This document shows, piece by piece, positions 22,896 to 35,249 of a stretch of DNA of 64,000 bases. A program made the position numbers and the translations under genes. The notes beneath the pieces were generated by a model, which was not told where the DNA came from, did not search any database, and saw nothing but the letters and a program-made list of their open reading frames with translations. Every line of letters begins with the position of its first letter. Position 1 is the stretch's first letter. The DNA comes from Desmodesmus armatus (taxonomy: Eukaryota; Chlorophyta; Chlorophyceae; Sphaeropleales; Scenedesmaceae). The stretch lies in contig VIIQ02000068.1 in the NCBI GenBank assembly GCA_007449985.2, positions 310,001-374,000 of the forward strand, read 5' to 3'.

Positions 22896-25800
22896 CTAGA
22901 TGGCCACAACACCCATAGCAGCAGCCATCTCTGCCACAGCAGCAGCGACAAGTGCTGGGTCACCAGGGAACTCCGGAACTCCTTCGAACTCATCACCCCC
23001 ACCATCATCCCCACCATCATCCCCACCATCACCCCCACCATCATCCCCTCCATCATCACCATCATCATCCCCACCATGATCCCCACCACCACCACCACCA
23101 CCACCACCACCACCACCACCATCCCCACCATCATCATCATCATCATCATCCTCTCCAACAGGCACCCCAGGCTCCTCATCCTCCACATGTAGCGGCAAAC
23201 GGTAGCACCACAGCAGCACAGCACTCCACAAGTCAGGGTCACCCACTGCCAGCACCTGCCGCACCGCCTCCTTCCTGCAGACCCCAGCACCCACTGGCAT
23301 GACCTCACAAGCTGCCACGCTGGCCACGATCGCGCGCGCTCGCACGATATCTGGCAGTGTGCTGTCAACACCTACTGTACGGCGCAGCCAGTTGTTCAGC
23401 GTGTCCTCTGGCATGCCAGGGTGCTGCAGCAATGCCATCGCCAGCTGCACGGCATCTGTCGCAAACTGCGGCAGCGGCCCTGCAGCAGCTGCCATGGGCC
23501 CACAGCTGCTGCTGCTGCTGCTGCTGGGCCCTAGCACCTCCTGCCGCCGCTGCTGCAACTGCAGCAGATCCTGCTGCTGCGCCTGCGTCTGCAGGTGATA
23601 GGCTGAATCCATGTCGTTGGGCCGGAACTCAAGCGCCAGCCGACACACTCTCAGGCACCGGCAGGTGATTGGGCTGCAGACCTCTTCTCTCAAAAGGTCT
23701 GCCACTGCACACGCCACCACATCTGGCGCATCGCCCCACAGCAGCTGCTGCTGCTCGGGCTGCAGGGACCAAACCAGCAGGCTAGGGGCCCGGTGCAGTA
23801 TCGCCTGGCGCAGGAGCACTGGCCCCCATATTGCATAGGGGACGACAGCTGGTGCTGAGGTGCTGGCAGTGTCCTGCAGGAGTCTGTTGCTAACAAAATC
23901 CTGCACCTCCTGTGCTAACCTGCCTGCCTGCAGCCCATGCAACAGGCCCAGGCCTTGATGTACGACCGACTGTGACATGCCACCATAGCGAGGGAATGGC
24001 TGGCCTGCTGCTGGTAACTCTTTCGGCCGAGATGATGAGTTTGCTGCGGACTGCAGTAGGCATTGCAGCCACAGCGGCGGAGGGCCGGTCTGCTCCTGCT
24101 GCGAAGCAGCTGCAGCAGGTCTCGCTCAAACGCAGCTCCCAGCTGCTCCAGGGTGCGGGAAGCGCCCTGCTGGTCCTGCAGGAGAGACTGCAGGAACCGC
24201 CCAGAAGCAAGCTCCGTGCGTGCGCGATGAGAGGTTTCGCCCCCGCGCGGCAGCAGCATGTCATACCCCCACACTGACAGATGAGCTTTTAGGTGGATGT
24301 GCGCCACCCAGCCATCCTGTGTGGTGAAGGTAGGCAGCAGACCCTGATCAGGGCGGCGAGGTATCCTCAGCACACCCTGCTGAGCTGCTGCCAGCGTGTC
24401 CTGCACAGCCAACCTGGCATCCTCTAGCTGTTGCTCGACGCTGCTGCAGCCATAAAGCAGCTGCTGAGGCCTGCTGCTGCTGCTGCTGCTGCTGCCGGCA
24501 CCTGTGCTGACATGGCTACTGCCTGCACTGACTCCTGCAGGTGCTGACTGCTGCAGGAAGCCCAACTGGCCGTACCCCACAGTAGCAAGAAGTGTTCCCA
24601 GCAGCGACCAGGGCAGGCCGAGGCCAGCCGCGAGGTGCGCCACGGTCGCCAGCCTGCCACCTGCCCTGCTGACAGGCAGCGTGGGTACTGCGTAGACAGT
24701 AGTAGCTGGCCTGGCTACTGACCACGCAGGGTCCAGCGGCGGTGGTGTCCGCAGCGCACAGCACAGCTGGTGGCACAGCTCGATCTGAGCTACAGCTGCA
24801 TCATCACGTGCTGCACACGCTGCTGCCAACCGTCCTTGCAGAACCTCTTCTGCTGTTGAGTGCACCCAAAGGGATCTGCTCTGGCCTGCGCCAGCCCCAG
24901 CCCCGTCACTGCCCCCCGCCTGCTGTGCTATCGAGGCTTGCACCGCTGCTACGTGCCTGTGCAGCTGCAGCGCTCGCTGCGCGTGCACCCCAAGCCCGCC
25001 CTTGATGGCTTTGCTGCGAGCTGTCGTAAGCGCATGCCCAAACTCAAAGTCATCAATCAGCCGTGCTGGCAGCAAATGGTGCTGCAGCAGCCAGGCATAG
25101 GCGCCCGGCTGCTTGTTGCGTTGCAGCGCTGCATAGGCCAGCACCTGCCGCCTGCGCAGTGGGAACCCTGCCAATTCTGCCCGCTCCTCTGGTGTGCTGG
25201 CATTCTTGGCTCCCAGCACAGCTTGTGTGCTGCTGTTCAAGCAGGCAGCACGCACCTGGCTCTGCGTCTGAATCGGCAGCAGCTGCCATAGCCGCTCAGC
25301 ACAGTAGAGGTATATTGCCTCGAGATCTGGGCTGGGCAGCATGTCCAAGCTGCTGAAGTACTGGATTCTGTGCAGGCAGTACTGCAGCAGGTTGATGGCT
25401 GCGTCTGGGCTGCTGCTGGCCCAGGCTGCATGCAGCTTTTGTATGCTGGCCAACAGCGCTGCATGTCCGTGTGGTGCTCAGCAGCCGCTGGTGCTGCCGG
25501 GACAGAAGGGTGCTGGCTGTTGCTGTGCCCTGCTGTAGGTAGCTGTTGTGCGCTGGCTGACTGCGCAAGGGTGTCTGCAAGGTGCTGAGCTGCTGGGGAA
25601 GGATGCTGCTCATGCTGCTGGCTGCTGCCTTCCCCTGCGGGCTGCTGCTGCATGCCAGCTGCCAGACATGGGGTGTCTGTGCTGTGCTCAGCAGCTGCTG
25701 CTGCCGACAGGGGAGGTTGCGGCTGCTGCTGCCGCTGACTGTTGCCCTCCCAGGCAGGTTGCTGCTGCTTGCCGCCGGTGGGGCTGTGCCTCGCCTGCAG

Positions 25801-27546
25801 CGCTGCCAGTGCGGCCTGTGCTTCTACCGCATCACCCAGCAGCAGCTGTGCCACCGGCATGTTGCTGCTGTCTGCAGCAGCTTGCACCAACACAGGAAGG
25901 TGCCACTGCGGGACCCGTGCTGCATGGTGGACCAACTCCTGCAGTAGCAGCAGGTGCAAGCAGGCATACTTGAGTTCAGGCATTTGCAAAACAGCTCAGA
26001 TTGGTGAGAAGCTGTGCTGATCAGCATTGCCACAAACGGTAAGAGCTGACAACTATCAGTACAGACCTGTACAACTGCGGGTGTTCTTTGCATGGCAACC
26101 AATGTATGCGATACACTGGTCATGCAGTGCAGATGACACAGCGGCAGCAACTGCAGGTGTACAGCATCGCAATCTGCAACAAGAGGGCACTGAAGCAGCC
26201 TGTGCTGCACCACACCTGCAGTATCGGCAGGTAGCCAGAAGAGCATGCTGCTGTATACGCGCCCCGCATGTGAGATGGCTTCAGCTGCCTGGGCGCCAGC
26301 AACCCCATGATCAGCTGCACCACCCCTAGCGCCCAGGGGTCCGTCCTGCTAGCTGCCATGGCCAAATGCTGCGGCGCCAAAACCTCTGCTCGGTCAAACG
26401 GTGAGAACTGCATCAGCACCGCCCGCAGGCACGCAGCGTTGCTGTAGCGCGCGGCGTACGGCAGCAGCAGCGTGAGCAGCAGCGGCTTGCTACTGTTTCC
26501 GCGCCTGTGAAACATTGCGTTGGGGGTCGCCCACAGAAGGGAAGGGATGTGGCCAGCTGCTAGGGCTGCTTGGCAGCCCAGCCTCTTAGTATCCACGGAA
26601 CTCCAGAATATGTCGCTGCTGCGGACGAGGCCTTGGCTGTATATGCTCACATGACGGTTTTGGCCCCAGTTTGCGCCCACATGCTGCATGACCCGCTGCA
26701 GCAGGGGCACAGCAGGGGCCTGCGCTCTGCCGCCGCCGCTGCTGCTACTGCTGTTGCTGGCAGTGCTGCTGGTGTCCTTGCGGAGGCAGAGAGCTGCCTC
26801 GACAGCTGCTGTGCCAGACTTGGCTGCGTACTGACACAGCAGCAGTAAGGGGCAAGGACACAGCTGCACCAGGGCCTGCATGTCTGCTGCAGCCTCATGC
26901 CGCGCAAGCAGCTTATGCACTTTGCGCAGCGTGGAGGGCAGCGGCTGCAGGTCAGGGTAGATGCCGCTGAACTGGCCCTCAAATTTGGGGTACTTAGCGT
27001 AACGCATCTTTGTCGCTACTGAGTCTGGGGCCGGCTGTGAGGGTGCACCTTGCACAGGCCGCTGTTGCCGCTGGGGACCCTGCTGCTGCTGCCGCTGTTG
27101 CTGCTTGGCGTCCTGCTGTTGCTGCCGCTGCTGCTGCTTTGCCTGCAGCACGCGCAGCATGAAGCGTGCGATGCGCCCTGGTGACGCACCCGCCATGCGG
27201 CGCCATGTCAGCACGGCATACTGCCACGGCCTGTGCGGCAGCAGGACATGGTGCCACTGCAGGAACCACTGCAGGTCGAAAGCTTCGTGGTTCAGGGCTG
27301 AGTGTGCAGTCGGGGTGATGCATGCCCAGCTGTGGGGCAGACAAGCAGGAGGGCAGCAGGGGCATGATGTGGTTAACCGCTAGGCTTTAGGTACTTTCAC
27401 AGCACAGAACTGCGGATCAAATCTGGAGACAAGCTATGCTGAAGGCCATTGATCAGGCAACCAGGCTACCTTGAAGGGTCAGGTGATCGCAGCGCCACAT
27501 TCACCAGTAGCAGAGGGGTAATGTTCAATGCTGCCACGTCGGCCAT
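22896..27546 (-). pseudogene. Distal copy (A) of a duplicated solenoid-like gene, with two frameshifts
   Basis: Three exons as in copy B: 27546-27470 (ATG, MADVAALNITPLLL), 27329-26216 and about 25968-22896. Exons 1 and 2 are intact and phase-consistent. In exon 3, relative to copy B, there is a net 35-bp insertion near 25455-25500 and a 1-base loss near 24100, so three frames are needed: one to ~25460, a second to ~24100, a third to the stop at 22896. The residues in each frame match copy B closely. The C-terminus is an Asp/Gly tract much longer than in B, then ending GVVAI. The 35-bp change is unlikely to be a sequencing error, so this copy is probably a pseudogene or makes a truncated protein. 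Upstream flank is also duplicated. Confidence 0.75.
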
Positions 27547-28051
27547 ATCGGTAGGGGAGTAACGGTGACCTTTCCGAGGAATTGGAGAGTAGAGATGACC
27601 TCAAAGACCGATGATTGAGTGCTGACCTACTGGGCAGTCGTTGAGGTTTGCCTCCTGATCATGAGTGATCATATAACTGACAAATGTAGTGAGCCCATGT
27701 TTTTGGAGACTGAACACAATGCGTTTCTTCTCGCTTCCACAAGAACCAAGTCCCTGGGCAGTGGCTCAGCCAGGCTGACTGGGACCTTTCATACCAATAT
27801 GTCAGTGACAATGATGACAGCTGGTTGCAAGCTGACTCAGGTTCAAGTCGAAAGTATCGAGCGCTCTGATGATTGCACAAACCCCAGCTACATGACGCTG
27901 CTTCCGCCCGATCTACAGAGCCTGTGCAGCTTGCCAGTGCTGCCAGGTTCACCTTCTTCAGGTTCACCGTATTGGTGTACCTGCACTGCCTCATAAACAA
28001 CCCACCCAACACACAGGCCACTAGACTAGTCGGCTGCCTGTACAGCAGCAC

Positions 28052-31000
28052 CTAGATGGCCACAATACCCACAGCAGCAGCCAGCTCTGCCACAGCAGCA
28101 GCCACTGGATCAGCACCAGGGAAGTCATCATCCCCTCCATCATCTCCACCATCATCCCCACCACCACCACCACCACCACCATCATCCCCACCATCATCAT
28201 CGTCATCTTCTCCAACAGGCACCCCAGGCTCCTCATCCTCCTCCTCCACATGCATCGGCAACCGGTAGCACCACAGCAGCACAGCACTCCACAAGTCAGG
28301 GTCACCCACCGCCAACACCTGCCGCACCGCCTCCTTCCTGCACACCCCAGCACCCACTGGCATGACCTCACAAGCTGCCACGCTGGCCACAATCGCACGT
28401 GCACGCACGATATCTGGCAGTGTGCTGTCAACACCTACTGTACGGCGCAGCCAGTTGTTCAGTGTGTCCTCTGGCATGCCAGGGTGCTGCAGCAATGCCA
28501 TCGCCAGCTGCACGGCATCTGTCGCAAATTGTGGCAGCGGCCCTGCAGCAGCGGCCATGGGCCCACAGTTGCTGCTGCTGCCGGGCCCTAGCACATCCTG
28601 CCGCCGCTGCTGCAACTGCAGGAGATCCTGCTGCTGCGCCTGCCTCTGCAGGTGATAGACTGACTCCATGCCGATGGCCCGGTCAATCGCCAGCCGGCAC
28701 AATCCTAGGCGCCGGCAGGTGATTGGGCTGCAGACCTCTTCTGTCAAAAGGTCTGCAACTGCGCGCCCAACCGCATCTGGTGCATTGCCCCAGAGCTGCT
28801 GCTGCTGCTCAGACTGTAGGGACCAAATCAGCAGGCTAGGGGCCCGGTGCAGTATGGCCTGGCGCAGGAGCACCGGCCCCCATATTGCGTAGGGGACGAT
28901 AGCTGGTGCTGAGGTGCTGGCAGTGTCCTGCAGGAGTCTGTTGCTAACAAAGTCCTGCACCTCCTGTGCTGACCTGCCTGCCTGCAGCCCATGCAACAGG
29001 CCCATGCCTTGGTACACCTGCAGAGATGCCAGGCCACCGCGCCGAGGGAAGGGCTGGCCTGCTGGAGGTAGCTCTTTAGGCGCAGATGATCTGTATGCTG
29101 CATACTGCAGAAGGCATTGCAGCCACAGCGGCGGAGGCCCGGTCTGCTCCTGCTGGCTCTTCAGCTGCTGCAGGTCGCGGTCAAAAGCAGCCCCCAGCTG
29201 CCCCAGGGTGCGGGAAGCGCTAGCGACCTGCTGGTCCTCCATGAGTGACTCCAGCAACCGCTCCGACGTAACCAGCACGCGTGCGCGGATCGAGGTTTCA
29301 AACCCGCGCGGTAGCAGCATGTCATACCCGTATACTGACAGGTGCCCTGCTAGGCGGATGTGTTCCACCCAGTCGTCCTGTGTGTAGGCAGGCAGCAGAC
29401 TCTGATCCGGGCGGCGAGGTATCCACAGCACACCAAGTTGAGCTGCTGCCTGTGTGTCCTGCAGAGCCATCCTGGCATCGTGCAGCTGCTGCTCAATGCT
29501 GCTGCAGCCAAAGATCAGCTGCTGCGGCCCGCTGCTGCTGCTGCCGGCACCTGTGCTGACATGGCTACCTCCTGCACTGACTCCTGCAGGTGCTGATTGC
29601 TGCAGGAAGCCCAACTGGCCATACCCAGCAGTCGCCAGGAGTGTTCCCAGCAACGGCCAAGGCAGGCCGAGGCCAGCTGAGAGGTGTGCCACGGTTGCCA
29701 GCCTGCCACTTACCCTGCTGACAGGCAGTGTGGGTACTGCGTGAACAGTTGTAGCTGGCCTGGCGACTGGACACGCAGGGTCCAGCGGCGGGGGGGTCTG
29801 CAGCGCATAGCACAGCTGGTGGCACAGCTCGATCTGAGCTACAGCTGCAGCATCACATGCTGCACACGCTGCTGCCAGCCGGCCTTGCAACACCTCTTCA
29901 GCGGTGCGGTAAACCCCAAGGGACCTGCTCTGGCCTGCGCCAGCCCCAGCACTGCCATCGCCCCCTGGCTGCTGTGATGTAGAGGCTAGCACCGCTGCTA
30001 GGTGCCTGTGCAGCTGCAGCGCTCGCTGCGCGTGCACCCCAAGCCCGCCCTTGATGGCTTTGCTGCGAGCTGTCGTAAGCGCATGCCAAAAGTCCTCATC
30101 AATCAGCCGTGCTGGCAGCAGCTGGTGCTGCAGCAGCCAGGCATAGGTGCCTGGCTGCTTGTTGTGCTGCAGCGCTGCATACGCCAGCAGCTGCCGAAAG
30201 CGCAGTGGGAACCCTGCCCGTGCTGCTCGCTCCTCTGGTGTGCTGGCATTCTTGGGTGCCAGCGCAGCGCGCGCGCTGCTGTTCAAGCAAGTCGCGCGCA
30301 GCTCGCTCTGCCTGTCAGCCGGCAGCAGCTGCCAGAGCCGCTCAGCACAGTAGAAGTATATGGCCTCGAGATCTGGGCTGGGCAGCATGTCCAAGCTGCT
30401 GAAATACTCGATATTGTGCAGGCAGTACTGCAGGAGGCGGATGGCTGCCTTTGGGGTGAAGCCGCCCCAGGCTGCATGCAGCTGCTGTATGCTGGCCAAC
30501 AGCGCTGCAGCGTCCGTGGGGTGCTGGCTGTTGCTGTGCCCTGCTGACGGTAGCTGCTGTGTGTTGGCTGGCAGAGCAAGGGTGTCTGCAAGATGCTGAG
30601 CTGCTGGGGAAGCCGGCTGCAGCTCCTGCTGCTGGCTGCTGCCTTCCCGTGCGGGCTGCTGCTTCATATCAGCTGTCAGACCTGGGGTTTTTGTGCTGTG
30701 CTCAGCAGCAGCTGCTGCTGCTGACAGGGGGAGCTGCTGCGGCGGCTGCTGCTGCTGCTGCCGCTGGCTGTGGCCCTCCCCTGCAGGTTCCTGCTGCATG
30801 CCGCCAGTGGGGCTGTGCCTCGCCTGCAGTGCTGCCAGTGCGGCCTGCGCTTCCGCGGCATCACTCAGCAGCAGCTGTGCCACCGGCATGTTGCTGCTGT
30901 CTGCAGCAGCTTGTACCAACACAGGCAAGTGCCACTGCGGGGCTCCAGCTGCATGGTGCACCAACTCCTGCAGTAGCAGCAGGCGCAAGCAGGCGTGCTT

Positions 31001-32526
31001 AAGTTCAGGCGTTTGCAGAACTTCGCCACAAACTACAGCTGAGCTGACAACCAACAAACACAAAGCTGTAAGATAGAGGGTGACAATTGAATATTGTGCA
31101 CAGCTCATGCACATCAAGTGACACAGTGCGGCAACTGCAGGCAGCATGGCAATCTGCAACAAGAGGCCACTGACATCAGCCTGTGTCTGACTGCACTGCG
31201 CCGCACCTGCAATATCGGCAGGTAGCCAGAAGAGCACGCTGCTATGTATGCGCCTCGCATGTGAGAAGGCTTCAGCTGCTTAGGCGCCAGCAGCCCCATG
31301 ATTAGCTGCACCACCCCTAGCGCCCAGGGGTCCGTCCTGCTAGCTGCCATGGCCAAATGCTGCGGCGCCAAAACCTCTGCTCGGTCAAACGGTGAGAACT
31401 GCATCAGCACCGCCCGCAGGCCCGCAGCGTTGCTGTAGCGCGCGGCGTACGGCAGCAGCAGCGTGAGCAGCAGCGGCTTGCTACTGTTTCCGCGCCGGTC
31501 GAACATTGCGTTGGGAGTCGCCCACAGAAGGGAGGGGATGTGGCCGGCTGCTAGGGCTGCTTGGCAGCCCAGCCTCCTGGTTTTCACAGACCTCCAGAAT
31601 ATGTCGCTGCTGCGAACGAGGCCGCGGTTGTATATGCCCACATGATAATGGTCGCCCCAGTTTGCGCCCACATGCTGCATGATCTGCTGCAGCAGAGGCA
31701 CAGCAGAGGCCTGGGCTCTGCCGCAGCCTCTGCTGCTGTTGCTGGCAGTGCTGTTGGTGTCCTTGCGGAGACAGAGAGCTGCCTCGACAGCTGCTGTGCC
31801 AGATTTGGCTGCGTACTGACATAGCAACAGTAAGGGGCAAGGACACAGCAGCACCAGGGCCTGCATGTCTGCTGCAGCCTCATGCCGCGCAAGCAGCTTA
31901 TGCACTTTGCGCAGCGTGGAGGGCAGCGGCTGCAGGTCAGGGTAGATGCCGCTGAACTGGCCCTCAAATTTGGGGTACTTAGCGGAACGCATCTTTGTCG
32001 CTACTGAGTCTGGGGCCGGCTGTGAGGCTGCGCCTTGCACAGGCCGCTGTTGCCGCTGGGGACCCTGCTGCTGCTGCCGCTGTTGCTGCTTGGCGTCCTG
32101 CTGTTGCTGCCGCTGCTGCTGCTTTGCCTGCTGGACGCGCAGCATGAAGCGTGCGATGTGTCCTGGTGACGCACCCGCCATGCGGCGCCATGTCAGCACG
32201 GCATACTGCCATGGCCTGTGCGGCAGCAGGACAGGGTGCCACTGCAGGAACCACTCCAGCTCGAAGGCTTCGTGGTTCAGAGCTGAGTGTCCAGTGGGCG
32301 TGATGCATGCCCAGCTGGGGGCCACACAAGCGGGAGGGCAGCAGGGGCATGATGTGGTTACGCCTCAGGTAGCTTCACAGCACAGCACCACCGATGCAAG
32401 TTGGGCAACAAGCTATGCTGAAGGCAACTGATCAAGCAACCAGGCCTACCTTGAAGGATCGGGCGACCGCAGCGCTACATTCACCAGCAGCAGAGGGGTC
32501 ATGTTCAGTGCTGCCACGTCGGCCAT
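28052..32526 (-). CDS. Proximal copy (B) of the duplicated gene: large Leu/Ala/Gln-rich, helical-repeat-like protein, unrecognised
   Basis: Exon 1 is 32526-32450 (MADVAALNMTPLLLVNVALR), exon 2 is 32314-31207, and exon 3 runs to the stop at 28052 from an acceptor near 30997. Exon 1 is too short to appear as an obvious frame, but it is conserved at the protein level in copy A and joins exon 2 in phase (AG|C = Ser). The protein is ~1376 residues if exon 3 starts after the AAG at 30998-31000; that acceptor is uncertain. Exon 2 has a Gln-rich linker and then helical segments (IPSLLWATPNAMF, LLLPYAARYS, GAYIAACSSGYLPIL) that resemble ankyrin-like or other alpha-solenoid repeats. Exon 3 continues in the same style (LVHHAAGAPQW, MLPSPDLEAIYFYCAERLW, FVSNRLLQD) with Gln-rich spacers and ends in an Asp/Gly tract. 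No catalytic motif or membrane span is seen. Likely a lineage-specific scaffold, but function is unknown. Confidence 0.7.
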
Positions 32527-33691
32527 AGCGATGAAGAGAGTGACTCGGACCTACTCGAATGGTTTGAGAGTGTAAGTCATTGTTGTGAACAGTACTCAAG
32601 TCCTAGCCTACTGGGCAGTCGGTGAACATCTATCAAGGTGATCTTGGACTGAAAGCAACTGTGTAATCACCATGCTGAAAGTCAATGCAATGCGAGGCGG
32701 CCTCTCTCGATTCACAAAAAAATCATGGAAGTCCTTGGGCCGTGGCTCAGTGTTACCTTTCAAGTGTCCTGACAGGCTGTTTGCAGGCCTATAGATACAC
32801 TGTGTCGAGGGCTCTGATGCCCTGTAGCTCTGAGCCACACATTGAAAAGGTGTTCAAAACATGTTCTTATGTGAAGTACAATTTACATAACTGCTGCGAT
32901 GTACCAACTTGTGATGGCCGTGATGTTGTGGCAGCGCTGCGTGCTCCACCAGGCCCTGAGGAATTCTGCACAAGTTGCTCACCACAGTGCACTGCTGCCG
33001 CATGACGGTGGTCACACACCACCAGGGGGCCCGTGCGCCAAGGAAAAAGCAGCTTGGGGTTACAACCAATGGCAACGTTGCCACAGGATCTCCACCACCA
33101 TGCACAGAGTGGATATGCACCCAGCCAAAACGAGCGAGGCCGGTGCTGTGATGCAAGCACTCTGCAGGAAGAAATGCTGCAGGTGAATGCTCATCTTGCT
33201 GGCACTGTACACCTCAGCCTCCTCAGTGCTTGCTGTACATGCTGCCCACCTTGATCGCAACTGCCAGCGAACACACGAACCCCCTCACCCCCAACCAGCG
33301 GGTGGTTGACACAGGTCAGCAGCTGCACAGCTTGCAACAGAAGTAACACAGCCTGAGCTGTCAAAACATCACTTACAGGCTGCAGCAGGTGGCAGCAACC
33401 TTGACAGCTGCTTGTCCATATACACTGAGTGTGACAGTGACAGTCGACACATGACGCATGTGTCTCACGGCCCATACAAGCCAAGCAGATGCATGGTCAG
33501 GGCGCGTGATGCTGCCTGCAACAGATAGCCACAGACATAGCCCTCATCCAAATCACTCAATGTACCCACAGAAGCCACCTGACAGTGATTCTGGTGGGCC
33601 AGACTACAACCCTGCACACACCACTTTAGTTCGAACACAAACACTTGATATAGTACACATCGGGTGCTCAGGCATTAGCCTCAACCTCATC
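32527..33691. other. Intergenic region, no gene seen beyond the duplicated flank
   Basis: The first ~300 bp belong to the upstream flank of copy B. The rest, to the ferredoxin stop codon, has only short conflicting frames. A TTACA (TGTAA on the minus strand) near 33373 could be the ferredoxin poly(A) signal. Confidence 0.4.
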
Positions 33692-34228
33692 CTACTGCTT
33701 GCCCATGAGGGGTTCTGGTGTTGCACTGAACTTCCCTGAGGCCCCCTCCCAGTCCTTGACACCCAGGGAGTAGCCCCAGTCACACTGTGTCTCAATCACC
33801 AAGTCACTGCAGGCCCGTGTCATGCACAGCATGGCCAGCCCCTGCGCCTGCTCCTCCTTGGTGATGGTGAATTCGATGTCTGCTATATCACTGGGGTCAA
33901 TCTGCCCTTGTGCGATGCGGCCCACGCAGGTGCCGCAGATGCCTGATTTGCAGGTGGCTGGTAGGTCCAGGCCTGCGTTCTCTGCTGCCTCCAGGATGTA
34001 TGTGTCATCAGGGCACTCCACCACGCGCTCTTCATCTCCCATGCCCTTGAATGTGAGCTTGAAGACTTTGCCCTGTGACTTGAAGGAGCCACGACTGTCT
34101 ACATTGACTTTGTCTCTGCAGAAACCATCAGCAGCACGGACGGAGACGAAACGAGTCCGACATTGCGTGTGGCTCCTGCCTGAAGTGCAGGGCGCTGCCT
34201 GGGCAGGAGAGAGTGTGCGCAGCATCAT
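33692..34228 (-). CDS. Plant-type [2Fe-2S] ferredoxin with transit-like leader and C-terminal extension
   Basis: Minus-strand frame of 178 residues from ATG at 34228 (MMLRTLSP) to the stop at 33692; a longer frame reaches 34291 but only from GTG. The leader is rich in Ser, Thr, Arg and Ala (to about FVSVRAADG) as in chloroplast transit peptides. The ferredoxin core follows: KVFKLTFKGMGDEERVVECP, ILEAAENAGLDLPATC, then the cluster ligands CKSGICGTC (C-x4-C-x2-C) and the fourth Cys in AMLCMTR. The spacing from the third to the fourth Cys is 33 residues, a little longer than the ~29 of photosynthetic ferredoxins. After it comes an extension (SDLVIETQCDWGYSLGVKDW) of about 45 residues. Plant-type ferredoxins pass single electrons in the plastid stroma, and those with C-terminal extensions form a minor class whose partners are less known. 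The acceptor-like CTGCAG just before RDKVNV means an additional upstream intron cannot be ruled out. Confidence 0.88.
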   Translation of the reverse strand: MMLRTLSPAQAAPCTSGRSHTQCRTRFVSVRAADGFCRDKVNVDSRGSFKSQGKVFKLTFKGMGDEERVVECPDDTYILEAAENAGLDLPATCKSGICGTCVGRIAQGQIDPSDIADIEFTITKEEQAQGLAMLCMTRACSDLVIETQCDWGYSLGVKDWEGASGKFSATPEPLMGKQ

Positions 34229-35249
34229 CAGCACTGCTACTGCTGAGCGACAGGAACGGGACAGGCTGAATGAGATGGACCACCAATGCACACTAGCCAG
34301 AGTAGTGTATAATTCACTACGTTGATGGCGTATTGTCAGGGATCCTGCACGGGTTCACCAACGGTAAAGCCCAATGTGACGATCCTGTTCCTCTTGGCTC
34401 TATGCGCACTTTTGTTGTGCTGAACAGGTTTCAAGCAATCCGTATTAAGTGACAGCTGAACGCCAGCTATTGGGGCCGCTGAGGCTTTCATCCAGCTGAC
34501 AGGCTGGCTTCCTTTCTGATCCTGCAGGCTCTACACGGGCACGTCATTCAGTCCGCCTTGTGTAGCGCACTTTCGTTTAGCAGCCTTCATAATTGCACTT
34601 TAGCTCTACCATCTCCAACAGGTGTTCTGTGTATGAAGTGACCAACCGAGCCAGCATTGCAAGCAATTTAGACCAAGGCACTGTGCGGTCAAAACCAGCT
34701 GGAGTACCTATCCATGGTTCAGCTTTCACACAAATTGCTGCAGTTCGTTTGACTCAAGTGTCAAGGATGCAGATGTGGAGCCATTCAATTACCAATATGG
34801 GTGAGGAGCCCGTGCATGCGCACTGGCCTGCACACTGTGTGCCACAAGGCAGCCCACAGCTCAAAACTGGACAAAACTCTTGAGGGACCCAGAGGTCAGC
34901 AACAGCACAAGACAGTGTCAGCCGTTCACGGATGGCACGTGAGCCACATGTGCCTCTGCATCCTTGCCATGCTTCAACAAGATGATGTGCGGATAAGTCA
35001 TGCGAACACACACCCTACATGTGAGCAACATACAACAAAGCCCCAGGCTGTCACCCGTGCGATACAGCAATACACAACTTGTAACACAAAGCTGCTCCAC
35101 ACACTCCACTTCCAGAAAGAACATCCCTGCAACCCAATGACGGCCACCGGCAAGCAAAATGTAGCCGACACAGGGGTTTCCTGTCCAAGCGTGAGCGCTA
35201 AAGTGTGCTGCCTAAGCGAGATAGCAGAGTCCCGCCTGCTGTACTCTGC
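34229..35249. other. Intergenic region between two minus-strand genes, no gene seen
   Basis: Presumed ferredoxin promoter and 3' flank of the six-exon gene. No motif or supported coding frame was recognised. Confidence 0.4.

Larger units (their letters stand above)
22881..32830. repeat. Tandem segmental duplication, ~5-kb units (about 22,880-27,890 and 28,035-32,830)
   Basis: Both units begin just beyond the stop codon with CACCTAGATGGCCACAA and share all three exons, both introns and several hundred bases of upstream sequence (for example CCTACTGGGCAGTCG at ~27626 and ~32606, and further patches to ~27860 and ~32820). The units are in direct orientation. Coding identity is high while introns and the flank have diverged more, so the duplication is not as young as the satellite array. 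Confidence 0.85.

Noticed and set aside
22952..23302. His/Pro-rich plus-strand frame
   Set aside because: It is the reverse side of the Asp/Gly tail of duplicated gene copy A.
31001..31237. Upstream extension of the long exon-3 frame of copy B (starting LFWLPAD)
   Set aside because: It overlaps the end of exon 2 in another frame, is not conserved in copy A, and falls in the intron once the phase-correct exon 2 donor at 31206 is used.
34229..34291. Longer ferredoxin start
   Set aside because: The longer frame begins with GTG; the ATG at 34228 gives a normal transit-like leader.
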